64,000 nt of DNA from Lindgomyces ingoldianus (taxonomy: Eukaryota > Ascomycota > Dothideomycetes > Pleosporales > Lindgomycetaceae): contig NW_022985172.1 of the NCBI RefSeq assembly GCF_010093535.1, positions 613,498-677,497 on the forward strand. Reading direction: 5' to 3'. A model generated the notes under the pieces. The model did no database searches. It saw nothing but the letters and a program-made list of their open reading frames with translations, and was not told the origin of the DNA. Of this stretch, positions 47,754-60,424 are shown one piece after another; position 1 is the stretch's first letter, and each line of letters begins with the position of its first letter. The position numbers and the translations under genes were made by a program.

Positions 47754-47984
47754 AATATGTATTATAGATTGCTAAGTATCTAAGTCTAAAAAGGAGACGA
47801 AAATATTTGTATGCATCCTTGATAACACTCTTCGCTTAGTCTGTATCCCTCTTGAACTCCCCAGAAACCCCGAGAACTAAAAAATCGTTATCCCTTGTAC
47901 TCTGGTAACAAAGAATCTTAAACCTCACGGGTCGCCCCCCTAAACGATCCAAATTCTTGCACGCCAACATAAAAACATCTCTCC

Positions 47985-49975
47985 TCAATCCACCCTCCTA
48001 ACAACCCCATCAGCCCCTTTAACCTCACCTTCTAAAAGAATCTCATGCCCATCACCATCTCTGACAAACCTCGCCGCAACACTTCCTACCACGGCTACAC
48101 AGGCCAACGTCCACCACGCTAATCCCACAACTCCGATATCTAATCCCCTGCCAAATATATAACCCCCTAGAATCGGCCCAAAAGTTCTTGTCAAACTACT
48201 TACCGACTGTCCTAGGCCATGCACAGTTCCGAGGACAGAAGGGTGCGGACAGCAGTTGTTGATAAGGATGGTAGCGCAAGGGAGGGCGAAGGTGCGGGCG
48301 AGAACTTGCAGAAATAGAACAACGGTAATGCAAAGCCAAATTAGGATACCAGAGACACCAGCGGGGGGTTTGGACCAAGTGGGTACGGTGCTTAAGAAGG
48401 GAACGAGCGTGTATGTAATCGGGAACAATAGTAGGAAGAGTCTGTAACTCTTCGCCGTCCCCAGTCTATGCGAAAGCTTCGGGTAAAGAAATAACTGTAG
48501 CGTGATACCAACGAAACCTAGGATCGCGAGGGCAAGACCTATTCGCGGAGGTGGAAGGGCTAGGCCACCTGTGAAGTGGATAAGTCCATGTGGTTTGAAG
48601 TTCTTGGGATGAGGGTGTACGGGGTCGTATCGTGGTGCCGAGAGGTAGATAAACCAGAGGGAGTTAAATGTTCCAACGTGCATTGCGAGGAGGCCGTGAG
48701 AAGATAGCGTCATGATTAGATTTGGAGTCCATATCCGGCGAAAGGGAAGTTTCCTTCGGATCAGTGGTTTGTCTGAGACTATCCCCAGGGTTTCTGGATA
48801 TGCGGAGACGGGTGTTTGCTGGAGCTCTACATCCCCTGGTTCATCTACCGCGAGGACAGTATACCCGTCGGCGATGTTCTGGCGCAAAATGTGTCGTCGT
48901 ATCCATCGTCCAACGCGGAGGCCATAGTCAGGCCTATGCTTCGCCATCTCGCTAGTCTCTTCAAGAAAGAGGAGAACACCGCATACGGATATTAAGAGGA
49001 AGATTGCGCTCATAAGGTTCGGCAGTGCGTAGGGCCATTTCCTCATCCACTCTACGCCATTTTTGCCCCCAATAACTGATCCTGGACCGAAGATGCCTGG
49101 ATAACTTCCTACAGGGTCGGCTAATATACCACCTAAATTGAAGTTAGCAGTGACTAGGTGATGCCGCTAGCATCGATCCTACCCAATATTGGCCCTATAA
49201 TGACTCCAATATTGAACGTCATTGGAAGAATGATGAAGGCTCTTGACTGGTATTTCTTCTCTTTGATGATCTCGGAGATCATTGTCCTCATAACTCCTAT
49301 GTTGCCATTCAAGATCCCACCCATACATCTGAATAACACAGCAACGGGGAAGCTGTGGGAGAATCCAAATCCAATGACCGAGAGCATTGTCCCTAGCAAT
49401 CCAATCCAGATGACTCTCTTGCGACCGCCATACTCGGAATCGGCAAACCGGCCCCAAAGAATGGCAGTAAGAAACTGTGCTGCAGGGAATGCAGCCTGAA
49501 CAACACCTGCTTGGAATGATATCGTTGAATCCGGCGCACTCGGATCAAAAGACTGAAGCTGGTAGAAAAGATAGGCTCCCAGTGAGGTCTGCGTTAGTGG
49601 CTCTGAAAGACGTGATAGGGTCAAGATCAAGAGCTGGTCTTTCCGTGGTAGCGAGCGCCATGATATCGGCTCCTCCTTAGTGGCTTCGGTTTGCTCTGTG
49701 ACATCGACCTGTGGTAAAGCCGTGCCAGCTTGTACATTGGTCGTGATGAAGAGCTCCCGTTCATGCCGATCTCGGCCCGAATATGTGAGATTGCGACCAT
49801 TACTTGAATCAGGGACATTGTTTTCTCTAATTAAGAGGTCTTGCTCTGTAAATTCGAAGCTCTGGCTCGGGGATGTCTTCTTGCTACTTCCTATCGATAA
49901 GGCGACGTCGGAGTCGTCTGATGACGTCGAGGGGGACCTCGGTACATAGGTCTCGGGCGCATGGTTTGCGCTCAT
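47985..49975 (-). CDS. Major facilitator transporter (DHA1/ZIFL-like)
   Basis: Membrane transporter of 646 residues, two exons 49975-49183 and 49132-47985. The 50-nt intron has GTAGGA, TGCTAAC and TTTAG signals, and the junction restores GPILGGILADPVGSYPG. The first ~125 residues are Ser/Asp-rich and cytosolic. Then about 12 hydrophobic spans follow, with the MFS signature GRFADSEYGGRKR after the second span and the motif RCMGGILNGNIGVMRTMISE in the fourth. A central hydrophilic loop (residues ~310-400) separates the halves. This pattern fits the fungal DHA1 subgroup related to yeast YCR023C and plant ZIFL proteins; the substrate cannot be told. The frame is open 47 codons further upstream to an ATG at 50116, but the start at 49975 fits the usual N-terminus better. 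Confidence 0.9.
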
Positions 49976-50116
49976 CAGAAGAAAATAGATAAGCAAAAAG
50001 CCGCTAGATCTAGCAGCAAATAGAAGTCTGTTAGGAGAAGAGACGATAGAGAAGCAGTCTTGGAGGGTACGGAGAGGAAGGGCACGCGACTTATCAGGCG
50101 TCAGAGAAAAGCGCAA

Positions 50117-51819
50117 AACCTAGGTTCTCAAGCCGGGGAGTTCGAGCGACGTGCAGACCAGGTAGAGAGAGGCATAGCCACGATGCCTTGGCCATCCTCA
50201 TTGGTGTTGAGAGTTGCCTGACCGGGTTTCTTTGCCTTCACCTGCAGATGTTGGGGCGCGAGAAGCCGGTCGAGCCGCGCGAGGTTAGCGGGGAAAACGC
50301 CACAATGGCCAGGGCGGACATCGTGAAGCAAATCGGAGTTGAGATGATTGGAATAATGAGAGGAACGACTGCCTCGACGCGTTTTCGTATATAAGATGTA
50401 TAGTGGGACATCGAGAGTATTCGAGACCTATCAAAAAGCGATAGCAACTATGAAAAGTCGGGGAAAGTGACTCTAAACTGGCTAATGTCTAGAATAGGCA
50501 TGCCGAAGGGGGGCTGAGTCAGCATGACCTACCTCAACAATGTGCGTTCCTGTAGCAATTGAACGAGAAAGGGAAGCCTGTCATACAAGCACGATATTGT
50601 CTCTCCGGAATTTGTTCATCTTTTCAAGAACTTTGCTTTTCCGTAAGTCCTAGTATGCGATCCTCCTTGGTGCTCTAGCAAGCCTGAATTCTCGTCCTCA
50701 TCTGCTCTCTTCCATGCACACAGTCAAGTTCCTTACCCCCAGTATAGCTACGAGAAATACTCCGTCCCGGGGCCTAAATAAGTCTTCCTTCCTGTCAAAA
50801 TGGACCCAAGGTTGTGTCCACCTCCATGTCGCCGCAGCAAGTTCAATCCGATAACACAGCTCTTAGAAGTATTTCGGCATATTTAGATGGTACGAAGTGA
50901 TTGGAGGGCGGTACAGGTTCGCCGATGTAGGAACTCAGTGGCGTTATTGGTGACTAGTTATCCGGACCGTCAATACCTTGGTGGTACCAGAACGTATCGA
51001 TCGCAACATCTGCAGCAGCCTAGCTCTGTAGCAGGGCTCTGTATGTGATATTTTTAGGGTAATGCTAAGGTGTTCTATCCAATTTAATTCGCCAAAGAGG
51101 CGCAATCGGTAGGTCATGACTGAAAACCTAGCGATCTACTCGCAGTAAGGAGAAGCTTTCAACATACATTCAGTTAGGCCTTCAAACGCTGTGAATTTAT
51201 CTTCGTCGGGCCGGGTGGGTTGGAATTCGGAATAAACGTCTATAAGCTTCCTCTAGTATCTAGATCTTTGAATAGTGACTCCTGGGGTCTCTTGCGAATG
51301 AGGGGTAAACGGACCCTTGTTCCCAAGAGGTATCGGGACCCCCCAAGGGAATTTTCACAAGCATTTTCCACAGAGAGGTCAGAGCGCTCCGTAGTGCTTG
51401 GTCCAAGCCGAAGATTAAATACCAATAGAGAGAGCATCCGTTCATGGGAGCTCAGCCACGGCACCCGGATGGATTATTCCGATGCACTTAGGGATGAAAC
51501 TTAAAAGAAACGGGGAAAAATGTCTTTAACTCGGTCTAAGAAGGTGTCGGATAGGGAGCTTGATCGCAAAAAGAGCAACACGTTCTGGACTAGTACACCA
51601 AAGGTAGCCCTTGGTTGCCCTGGTTTGCGAGCATGCGCATAGATAGATCTCATTGAATTGACATTGTATAGAGCCAACTCTCTTTATTGCCATAGCCTAG
51701 TTGAATGATGCATTGTGAACCAATCCAAAGATGTGTAGTTCAAAGAGACGGACAAACTTGAACAGCGTTACGGAATTTGAAAGTAGATCGACATTCCGTA
51801 TCCCCCATGTATGAATAAC
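50117..51819. other. Spacer with no supported gene
   Basis: Upstream region of the MFS gene followed by about 1.3 kb of short overlapping frames on both strands. A 94-codon ATG frame at 51220-51504 and its antisense frame carry no motif. Confidence 0.45.
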
Positions 51820-52278
51820 TCAGACTTCTTCACGGTAAGAGCGAGGAACAGGGGATTCGGGCCCCCAGTAATGATTCAGGGTGGCATAGTGATCAGAAAG
51901 TGCGGAAGATGATGGATTTAGGAGGAGCTGGAGCGGATAAGTTAGGTCGAGAAACCGTGGAGATTCGCACCCAAAATTTCCCGTTGGACCGCCGTTAGGA
52001 TGAGTCTCTGGATATTTCGGGGGCCAGGGAGGAGTGAGTTGCCTGAGCGCAGACGCTACCTTGGAGGTAGTAGTGCTCCTATACAATAAACGCTGTAGAT
52101 TGTCCTCGGTATCAAGCCCAAAGCTTCTCTCAACATTTTCAAGGACCATAGATAGAGCGAAGGCGAATTCATCCGGTATGTTGAAAATTTGAATTTGAGG
52201 GGAAAGGAGAGGAGGCAGAAGACTTCTGAATCATAGTCCCACCCCCACGTCGTGCAGGAAATCTTCGATTCGCGGCAT
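51820..52278 (-). pseudogene. Lineage-specific gene with early stop
   Basis: From the ATG at 52278 a single minus-strand frame of 153 codons reads coherently to 51820, broken only by a TGA at 52231-52233 (codon 16). Downstream of it the sequence (FRSLLPPLLSP, FALSMVLENVERSFGL, NLQRLLYRSTTTS, FLDLTYPLQLLLNP) has protein-like composition. Initiation at the Met at 52149 would still give 109 residues. No intron of plausible size removes the stop. No family recognised; it may equally be a short intact gene with a different start. Confidence 0.4.
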
Positions 52279-52966
52279 AATCTAGCTCCGGACCCGACCA
52301 TCTATCAAAATTGCTGCACAGTGAGGCTCAAGTAGAACACCTGTTTGTTGCGGTGGTTCAGAAGCTCTCCAAAATGTCGTGGTGGGCTCCCGACTCGTAG
52401 CCGACTCCGCCGACTATTGACAGGCCGTGCAGGCGTGACACACCATCCGGGACTATTGGAATCGGATTGATATGAATACCTCTGGCTTCTGAGGCCCGAG
52501 TGGGCTGGACTAAAACAGGAGCGTGGGGTTGAAGTTCGTAAAAACGGGCTGAAGCTTCCCGAACGTTGATATGCAGATACTGCCAATTCAGCCTTGGCCT
52601 TCGATCTCGTTTGAGCCCAGCAGCGAAGAATCGGGGCGCAGTACACTGATGATTTCACAGTGGATGAAAATGGTAGAACTGAGGACAGGGAAGTTGATCA
52701 TTTGGAGAGGTTATAGCCGTACAGGGCGCCACCCCTACTCGAAAAACTTAGGACAAGTTGCACTGACGGAACTTCAGCGATGGTCAAAAAGATGCAAGTT
52801 CGATGACACTCATGATGACGCAATTCCAAATACGACGCCACAGCCGAAGCTCAGGTGGCCCAAGCTCCACGCCCCGCCTCACTGATTCCTCATCACCAAA
52901 ACAGCCACCGTCTCAATTCCAATTTCCTGTCCTCGAAATACATACATATACCTCATACCTCCCTTC

Positions 52967-53645
52967 ATGCGCATTTCATTCATTCCAACCCTTATTCGAG
53001 CACTCTTTACTGTCTCTAATACTTCTCTCCAAAACCCACCAAAAGTCGTCTTCCGCACTCTCTATCAAACTCCTCAGCGCCCAACTGTCCTCCGGTCTAT
53101 GCCAAACATCCCTTTCCTTGGAGCACTTTTCGGTTCCAGTACCAAAAATATGGCGGATACGAACTTTCCCGTTCAGAAGACCGAGGGCGAGTGGCAAGCT
53201 GTCTTGAGTCCCGGTACATTTCCCTCCCACCATCCCAAGGGTATCCCAACAAACTGTTCTGACATCCATGTCCCCAGAGCAATTCCGCATCCTCCGCCAA
53301 AAAGGCACCGAAATGGCCGGCTCCGGCAAGTACGACAAACACTACCCTGACGCTGGCATCTACAAATGTACTGCCTGCGAGGCGCCTCTGTACAAAGCGA
53401 GCCACAAGTTCAACTCGGGTTGCGGGTGGCCTGCCTTCTGGGACGCGTTCCCCGGAGCCGTCGGTCAGCATACAGACCGCAGCTTTGGCATGGAGCGGAC
53501 GGAGATTGTGTGCAATAACTGTGGCGGACATCTCGGACATATTTTTAAGGGAGAGAAGTTCGGGAACCCGAAGGATGAGCGGCATTGTGTAAATAGTGTT
53601 AGCATTAATTTCAGCACGGAGGCAAAGAAAGAAGAGGAAAAGTGA
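52967..53645 (+). CDS. msrB: Peptide methionine-R-sulfoxide reductase MsrB
   Basis: Repairs methionine-R-sulfoxide in oxidised proteins. Exons 52967-53213 and 53278-53645; the 64-nt intron GTACAT...CCCCAG joins LSP to EQFRIL in frame. Full length is 204 residues. Zinc ligands Cys113, 116, 161 and 164 (CTAC, CNNC), catalytic Cys186 in RHCVNS, possible resolving Cys131 in SGCGWPAF, and HLGH are all present, so it should be active. Residues 1-44 have several Arg, many hydroxyl residues and no acidic residue, as in a mitochondrial presequence. Internal in-frame ATGs at 53099 (160 aa) and 53150 would remove it and give a cytosolic form. Yeast Mxr2 is the mitochondrial counterpart. Confidence 0.93.
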
Positions 53646-53953
53646 CTGGATAAGTGTATTCAAAGAGGAAGAGAGGTGGAGTTGTGGGTATTATATGTGT
53701 GCTGATGATGATTCTATGAGGGTTACGAGAGTTAGAATGGACTTGTGCCTAAATTCCTTTTCGATTTTTCAGCCGTCGTCTTGTTGTAAGCAATACGGTC
53801 CGTTAGGATAGTTTCACCGATGTAGGATCTCTCTCTAAATTTTAGGTGGTTGAGAGGAGGGAAATGACATGATTCTTCCGTACGGCTTCAGATTTACCCT
53901 TTCACCCTTTCACTCTCTTCCCTTCACACGTTGTCGCGACTGTGCATCGTCCT

Positions 53954-54836
53954 TCAGACCTTCTCAGCTTTCCATTTTAGATCGGCATAGCCTTCAGCTA
54001 CCAGAATCCGATAGAAAGCGTCGAACGCATCTGCAGTAGCCCTGGGTAGGTCTACTCTTCTGGTTTGAGTAGGTAGCGCAGATCCTCTGCGTACCTGTAC
54101 GCCTCATGATTCAGGACCGTGCACTTCAGATAGATTTGGATGTTTAAAATTGTCGGTAAAAAGCCCTGGAGGTCTTTCCTTCATTGCTCTATTCCGCCTT
54201 CCTCCAAGCGAGAACGAGGATGTTGAGAGGGCGTCGAGGACGTTATTCGTGGTGTTGAGGAGCATCGTATAGCCCATTTTGAAGGAGACCGCTGTTTCAA
54301 GTGGGGGGCAACGTCCTCTAGAAGGGTCTCTTCAAGCCATTTCGTTAGCCTGGTTACACTCGGGCAGGCAGGGCTCTCCCATGTCTTAAAAGTGTATTAA
54401 GAAAGTCACCTGACCCCTCTTCTAGCTTTGTAATTGAGCGGTTCATGGCTTCGAACATTTACTGTATATCATACATCTTATTATCCTTCTTAGTAACCTC
54501 GTCCATGGTCTCGTGGTCGCCACTGGCAGCGGCAGAGGCAGCAGAAATGGATGCAATAGCCACTATCTAACTGATTTGAGCGATGATTGACGCGAGATCG
54601 GTGAAATATCTGAACATGCTAAGCAGACTAGATTAGATTGTGAAAACCATCTAGCTTCTGGATATCCATACTAATGTCCTTGATCCTGTCTTTGGAAAGA
54701 TTTTTAATCTGCTGGGCGACCCGGAGAGATGTGACAATGTATTGCTGGCCGAAGGCCTAGGACTTCTCGATCATATAGTTCTGGGACCCATCGCTGCTCT
54801 CATGACCCTTGAGGACCTGCTAGGAAGGGAAGGCTT
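53954..54836 (-). pseudogene. Decayed helical-protein gene
   Basis: Minus-strand fragments in changing frames read as one former protein: QVLKGHESSDGSQNYMIEKS, AFGQQYIVTSLRVAQQIKNL, IKDISMDIQKLDGFH, then MFRYFTDLASIIAQIS, MDEVTKKDNKMYDIQ, EAMNRSITKLEEG, YLKCTVLNHEAYRYAEDL, and finally FYRILVAEGYADLKW before TGA. Several in-frame TAG/TAA (probably old Trp or Gln codons) and at least two frameshifts break it. Its helical nature suggests a fungal multi-domain N-terminal region, but I do not recognise it. Confidence 0.6.
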
Positions 54837-56247
54837 ACTGTGAGGCTATCAAGAGCACCAAAGCTATGAGGAACTGAGTTGATTGGTCAAGGAGTGTACC
54901 CAGGGGGAGATGTATATACAAAGGGGCGAGCTGGGCAAGCAGCGGTTAATGGGTACGAGCAGGTGGTGGGAGCTCGGCCGAGATCCTGCGAGCTCTATAA
55001 CTGCAAAAACTTACTAATCGACATCGAGAATGTCTTTCTTTATCACGATCTAATTACGCTTCAAGGTTGCCGCTGGCACTTGGCGAAACTCTAACTCCAA
55101 CTCCAACTTCTAGCGGAGGATGTGGCTTAAGCCGCCCTACAGTTGAATCAATGTGCGTAGTCATGGCCAGTGGATGTCTCGATGCTAGCCTTTTATCGTG
55201 AGATATGGTGCCACGTCGCCTCCTTGAACACCGATAATTACGGACATTTCTTTACACCGGATGAGTGTGCTCAAGACAATTCAAGCCATTCTCCTGGCGA
55301 TCTCTCCACCCCAGCTATTCAGCGCTCTAATGCATAGTGTATGTAGCACAATTGCAACTTCGCTCGTATATCCTCGCTCGAGCCTCTTTTGCACATGGAT
55401 AGGATTTGATTTGATCTTCGCGTAGGTTACATTCTCAAGAATGAATTGTTTATCATGAATATCACAACCAGAGGTAGTGGCCACCTTAGACACCGAAATT
55501 ACTCACTAGCCGCTCTCATTTCTTATTTCAGTGGCAGGATACGTCGTTCCAAGCTGAGTCATGATGAAGCCGCTCGAATTTTCGGTCTTGATAGAGGATC
55601 TAAGGCTACGCTAGTATCCTCTCCAAGAAAATCGGATTCACAGGCGACCTGTGCTACAGCAAGCTCGTAGGGTCAATTTTGGTGAAGACAAGAGATGCTT
55701 GATGTTAAATCCTCAGCACCTGTGACACGGGGTGATCCAGGGATGCAATATATATGCAGGGCGGTAAATTTCGGATACTTACCTGTACCATAAACCATTA
55801 CTCCGAATTCTGACGTAAAATCACCTCTGTTTCGACTGTAGCAGGATTCTAACAAGCATCCTTGAGAAAGGTTTCTTCGAGAACACTTACCCAGTGAAGA
55901 GTGAAGTCTCAGTCTGCTCAAAAATTTATGAAGATGAGGTAAGAATCACATAGTCAACAACAAAATTTAAACAGAATGTTTCAGCTTTATACTTCTACAT
56001 TTATTTATCTCCTGAAATAATTTAGGTGTTCCGTTCTCCCTACTCTCTACTTGAAGCGAGCCTACTACCACATCTTATGATTTCATTACGTCTGTATTAG
56101 CTGCCAAACTACCTTCTAACCCTCTTCTTCCTATCCTCTCCCGCATCCCAAACCAACTTTTCCAAGCTCATATCAATTTTACTTATCAGGAATCTCTCGC
56201 TCCGCTCATCATTCTGTGCCTAGCGCTGAGGAGGTGAGATATAACGT
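54837..56247. other. Spacer, nothing recognisable
   Basis: Short frames only, AT-richer toward 56 kb. The part just before 56248 is the 3' flank of the minus-strand interrupted gene. Confidence 0.45.
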
Positions 56248-58320
56248 CTATTTTTGGGCCTCAACTTGCTCGGTGTTTGTAGCTCGGACGGTGACTTTTC
56301 CGACCAGGCTTCGGCCGTTCCCTGAGATGATACCTTTGAGGGCGCTGAAGTCTGCGCGCGGCTTCTTCTCGCGCACCACTGGCGGCCCCCCGGGCGAATC
56401 GTGAGTGGGCTTGGATTCTGGTGTGGCTTGGAATGGTAGATTATTCCTAGAACCTTCGGATTCTGGAGTTCTCGTGGGTGGTTTTGTGTGCGTATGGTTT
56501 ATAAATGTGGGGGCTGGCGGTGACGAGGATAGTGAGAGCGATTGCTGACGTTTCCTTTTTTTATCGAGAAGATAGAGAGAAGGTTCTGCAGGATCTCCTT
56601 CTCCCGTACAGGCAACTGGCTGTGAAGATGCTAGTGGTCGTGGTGCGACCCTCGAGACAATGTCCGGGTTGTCAAGAATGATATTAGGAAGTATGACATC
56701 GCAACCTCTATCTGCTGATATGGGTGCATATCCAGGCGCAGCCGGCGACCGGTTCGCGCCGATAAAAGGAAGCTTGTTGATGCCTCTCAGATCAGGTGGA
56801 AACTGCATTGAATGCACAATCTTGTTGTCATCGGATTGGACGCGAAGTACTAGACCGGAATTCTTCGCATCACTTCGACGGGCGCCAACCATCATCGACG
56901 ATTTGGCCTTGGCGAGCTTGATACCCTCGATTTTGTCATTAGGACACAGTGTTTGGAAACCAGAAGACTGATATTTCGAAAGAGTGGGCTTTGGTTCGAC
57001 TATGCGACCCCGTGGGAGATGGCCGACAAAATGATCCGGGGCAATGTCAACACCAAACCGACCAATTGAATGTACACCCAAAGCGGAGTTAATGCCGCCA
57101 CAGTAATCTTCCCAGTCTTTCTCATTATTGAGTGGTGCTGTTAGGAACCAGCTATGTTGGTAGAGAACCTCGGGTAGATAAGCTCTCTCGTCTTTAACCA
57201 TTGTGGGATTGTTCTTAACCGCTATTGTGTAGCTTAGGATTGGTGCGATATTTCTAGCAGCGGTATGTGGAATGCCTTGCTCTAAAAATATGGGCTTCTC
57301 TTCTGTCGGTGCTTCAGTGATATCGTGTCCAGCCATGTTACAACATTCTTCATAGCTCATCATCGTAGTGTCCGAGACTGGAATGATATTCGTGCTAGGA
57401 GTGAAAGGATTGCGCCCCGTCACAACGACAGAACTCCCTCCTGTGGTCATTTCAGGAGTAGTGGCTCCTTCGGAGAGGGGGAGCGCGGAAGAACTCGTCT
57501 GCATTTCTTCTTTGGTAGAGTTCGTGTCCGCCTTAAGTTCACGATCGGAATTCGAGATATCGAGAGAGATATTAGCCTTCTGGGCGTAGGATATTTTTGT
57601 AACCCCCTGGCTGTCCTTGTGTGTGGAGGTCTTCTCTTCAACGTTCCTTTCACTCTTTCGTTCTTTGACGGGGGATACTTTAGCCACACCAGAATCGGCA
57701 ACTTCCTCGGAGGAGTCGTGCCTCGTCGTTGCAATCAAGTCTTCTCCTACAGCCTCTTCCGATATTTTTGCCTTCGTGTCTTTCTTAGAATCCTAAGCTT
57801 TGGACTCACTGGGGCCGCCATCACTCACCTGTACTTCTTTTTGCGGTACCTGTACACGTGTCTCAACCATTGAGTCTTCATCATGAGCGGGGACTACATC
57901 GTTGATAGGATCATGCAGAGTGCTGCTTTCCGGGATCATCTGAGTGGCCTTGTCCGTACCAAGGATGTCATGTTGAAGGTCGATAGGGTCATGCATTGTG
58001 ATGTTCTTCAACTTCATCTCAGCGGCCTTGTTCGTCTCGGGGGCGTCTTGTTGACCCTCGGCAGCCTTCACGGTGCTTTCTGCTTCTTGTTTGCGCTGGA
58101 GGAGTATCATAGGTTCCATCTCGTTTTGTGGGCTCTGAATAACTTTCAACTCTGGAGGTGGAGCTGGGATATTGTGGAATGGTAAGGTGAAGATCTTATC
58201 CTTGGCAGACGCTGTTGGGGTAGGAGCGGCAGGAACAGCAGAGCCGATGTATATCTTGATCTTGTTCGAATCGGCTCACAGTAAGGCGTCGTCGCCATCG
58301 CCGTGACTGCGTTTCGGCAT
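56248..58320 (-). pseudogene. Lineage-specific gene with two in-frame stops
   Basis: From the ATG at 58320 one minus-strand frame of 691 codons runs to the stop at 56248, interrupted only by TGA at 58276-58278 (codon 15) and TAG at 57793-57795 (codon 176). Sense codons on both sides are continuous in style: Lys/Glu-rich N-terminal part with repeated HDPI motifs, a central block (VLYQHSWFLTAPLNNEKDWE, GINSALGVHSIGRFGVDIAP), Pro/Ser-rich stretches and a basic end (REKKPRADFSALKGII). Either the gene has just begun to decay (CGA-to-TGA and CAG-to-TAG would suffice), or splicing removes the stops. A GTGAGT donor lies 11 bases before the TAG, and using an AG 54 nt later keeps the frame. No family recognised. 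Confidence 0.6.
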
Positions 58321-59055
58321 GGTTGTGGAATGTTCAATATAAAGCATATGCAAGGGTACACATAGGTAGAGTTGGAGAATTGAGGATTGGTGTTAGATAG
58401 TATGACGAAGTGGAATTCAGGAAAGGGATAAGAAGTCAGTCGGAGGTAAGTTGCTGTTGCTTGCTGTGGCCTGTGCACCTACATCACGAAGCGGTGAATG
58501 TGTGATGTCGCCGTAATTCGCGTTATTCACCAAATATGCTTATGAAGGAGGAAAATGCCCGAAGCGATATGGATAGATTCTGTCCCGATTGTGCCTTCAA
58601 TAGCCGCAGGCTCGGCAGGCAAACAATACCGCAATTTTTTAGAAAGCATTCTGCGAAGTCCTGGAAATCACGTGATATATTAATATACTTCAGTGACGAA
58701 CAGGAGGATGGATTCTTCCGGCACCTTTATAAATATAGATCTAATTACTATTATCTAAAATTCCACTTATAATCATTCTGTGCAAGGAGTTGACACTCTT
58801 TACGCGTTCTCGTACATGCCTCTTTTCCAATGGCAAGGCATTTGGATGAAACGCCATTTATGGATAATTTGGGTTACCTTCTTTCGACTATACCAAATGC
58901 GATGACATCCGAGGCATATGCGATTTTTTAATGCCGATGAGATCGAATATGGACTCAGCCCCCGTGATTGCCATTTTGGATGCACACCTGCAGCATGCAT
59001 TTTATATGCTCAACATAGTCAAGATTACTAGAAACATTTCTGTAATCGTGCCCTA
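58321..59055. other. Spacer, nothing recognisable
   Basis: 5' flank of the interrupted minus-strand gene, then AT-rich sequence with short frames on both strands. Confidence 0.45.
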
Positions 59056-60424
59056 TTAAAGGAAATGCATATCCCCGTTCCAGATACCAATATCTATTAT
59101 CTCGGCTCGCAACCTACCTTGCCGACAGCAAGACTTCGAGCAAGTCTTGCGAGACAATTCTAAAAGAAGAGGCTTGTCGTAGTGCAGTGAGATGGTCGCG
59201 TCGTGCCTTGGAAGCAAGCATTCGTTAGCGAGGATGTTGGAGAAATCCTCGACGTTGACGACTGCCACCCCTCTTCGTACCAGTCGTTCATGAAACCCTC
59301 AACCACGGGTGGTGAGAACAAATCATGCAGAAATGTGTACCGCAGTTCGACCTCTTCGACTGGCACCGGGAGCTAGGGAAGACGTGACTCAAAGGCACCG
59401 CGAACAATGCCGTACTCGTCACGGATGTGGATATTACTCTCCATGATGGAGGTATATCTAGGAAGTTCCACGCTTAGGAAAAGATCATCGCGTCCGTAGA
59501 AGGCCTCTGTATTCAGATGCCAGTTACGCCCCACCAGGCCCTGAAAGCTCTAAAGCGGTCGACGAACACGGGTGACAATGTCTGGTACGCAGGTCGTCCA
59601 GTCTTGCTGTCGTTGATGATCCGGAACATGGGGCCGTTATCGAACCTCGCTGGGACTTGCGATACCGGGAAATGGTAAAACTCGTCGGGGATAGACGACG
59701 TCAAATTCACTGACTCACCATGGTTCTACACGAACTTGTAAATGGGACTCGGCTCCTCAACCTTAACGGCTCGCTTGACTTGCTTCTGAGACGTGAACAC
59801 GTGCCCCACAGAGTCGGGGGTTCCTCCCTCAGATTGAAGGAAGGAAGGAAGGGGAGAATGGGCCAGCGCGGGCCTGGATGATGTAGCACAGGATAGGGAT
59901 GCTAGAATCCAAGTCCATCCAGGGTCTCGGAACGACTGTATACAACGAGCATCAACCACGGAATGATAGAGCCTACCAGCTGGGATAGGAACTTGAGAGA
60001 TCTTCCGCTTCTCACCGGTTCCTTGGACAGCGACCTTGCCTACGAATAGTGTCAGCAACTAATAAGCCAGTTCATTGAAGGGAAGTCGGCATACCTGATT
60101 GAGGTTTTGAGCTCCTCGATTTTCGAACAGTGACAGAAATCGACGGTCCACTAGTTGGAATCTAACAGTCGCTGACTTATGCACAGTCTTCTTCGCCAAT
60201 GCCCTTTTCTCTGAGATGGCGGCGAAGGATCTAGCCTTTTCAATGGTGCTCTTCTCACCGACAGAAGCAAAGGGTCGTACCTTCTTAACTGCGCACTTCA
60301 TATCCGTGGCGAGGGGTCGGCTCATTCTAGCCCCATTCTTGACAGGAACCGACTTCGGTACATTTGAGATATTGGTGGGAACGACCCTTGTCGTTGTCCT
60401 CTTCTTCTCCAGAGTGGCGTTCAT
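59056..60424 (-). pseudogene. Decayed lineage-specific gene
   Basis: A basic Lys/Arg/Thr-rich N-terminal part starts at the ATG at 60424 (MNATLEKKRTTTRV). A plausible intron (GTATGC near 60094 to TAG near 60044) leads to GKVAVQGTGEKRK, then EEPSPIYKFV, a TAG, and NLTSSIPDEFYHFPVSQVP, RAFRAWWG. After a frameshift comes NWHLNTEAFYGRDDLFLSVE and a further TAG before LPVPVEEVELRYTFLHDL. A second frameshift inside a GGGG run leads to VAVVNVEDFSNILANECLL. The readable order shows one former protein broken by two stops and two frameshifts. The open frame continues upstream to 60862 without an ATG, so the 5' end is uncertain. Function unknown. Confidence 0.55.
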
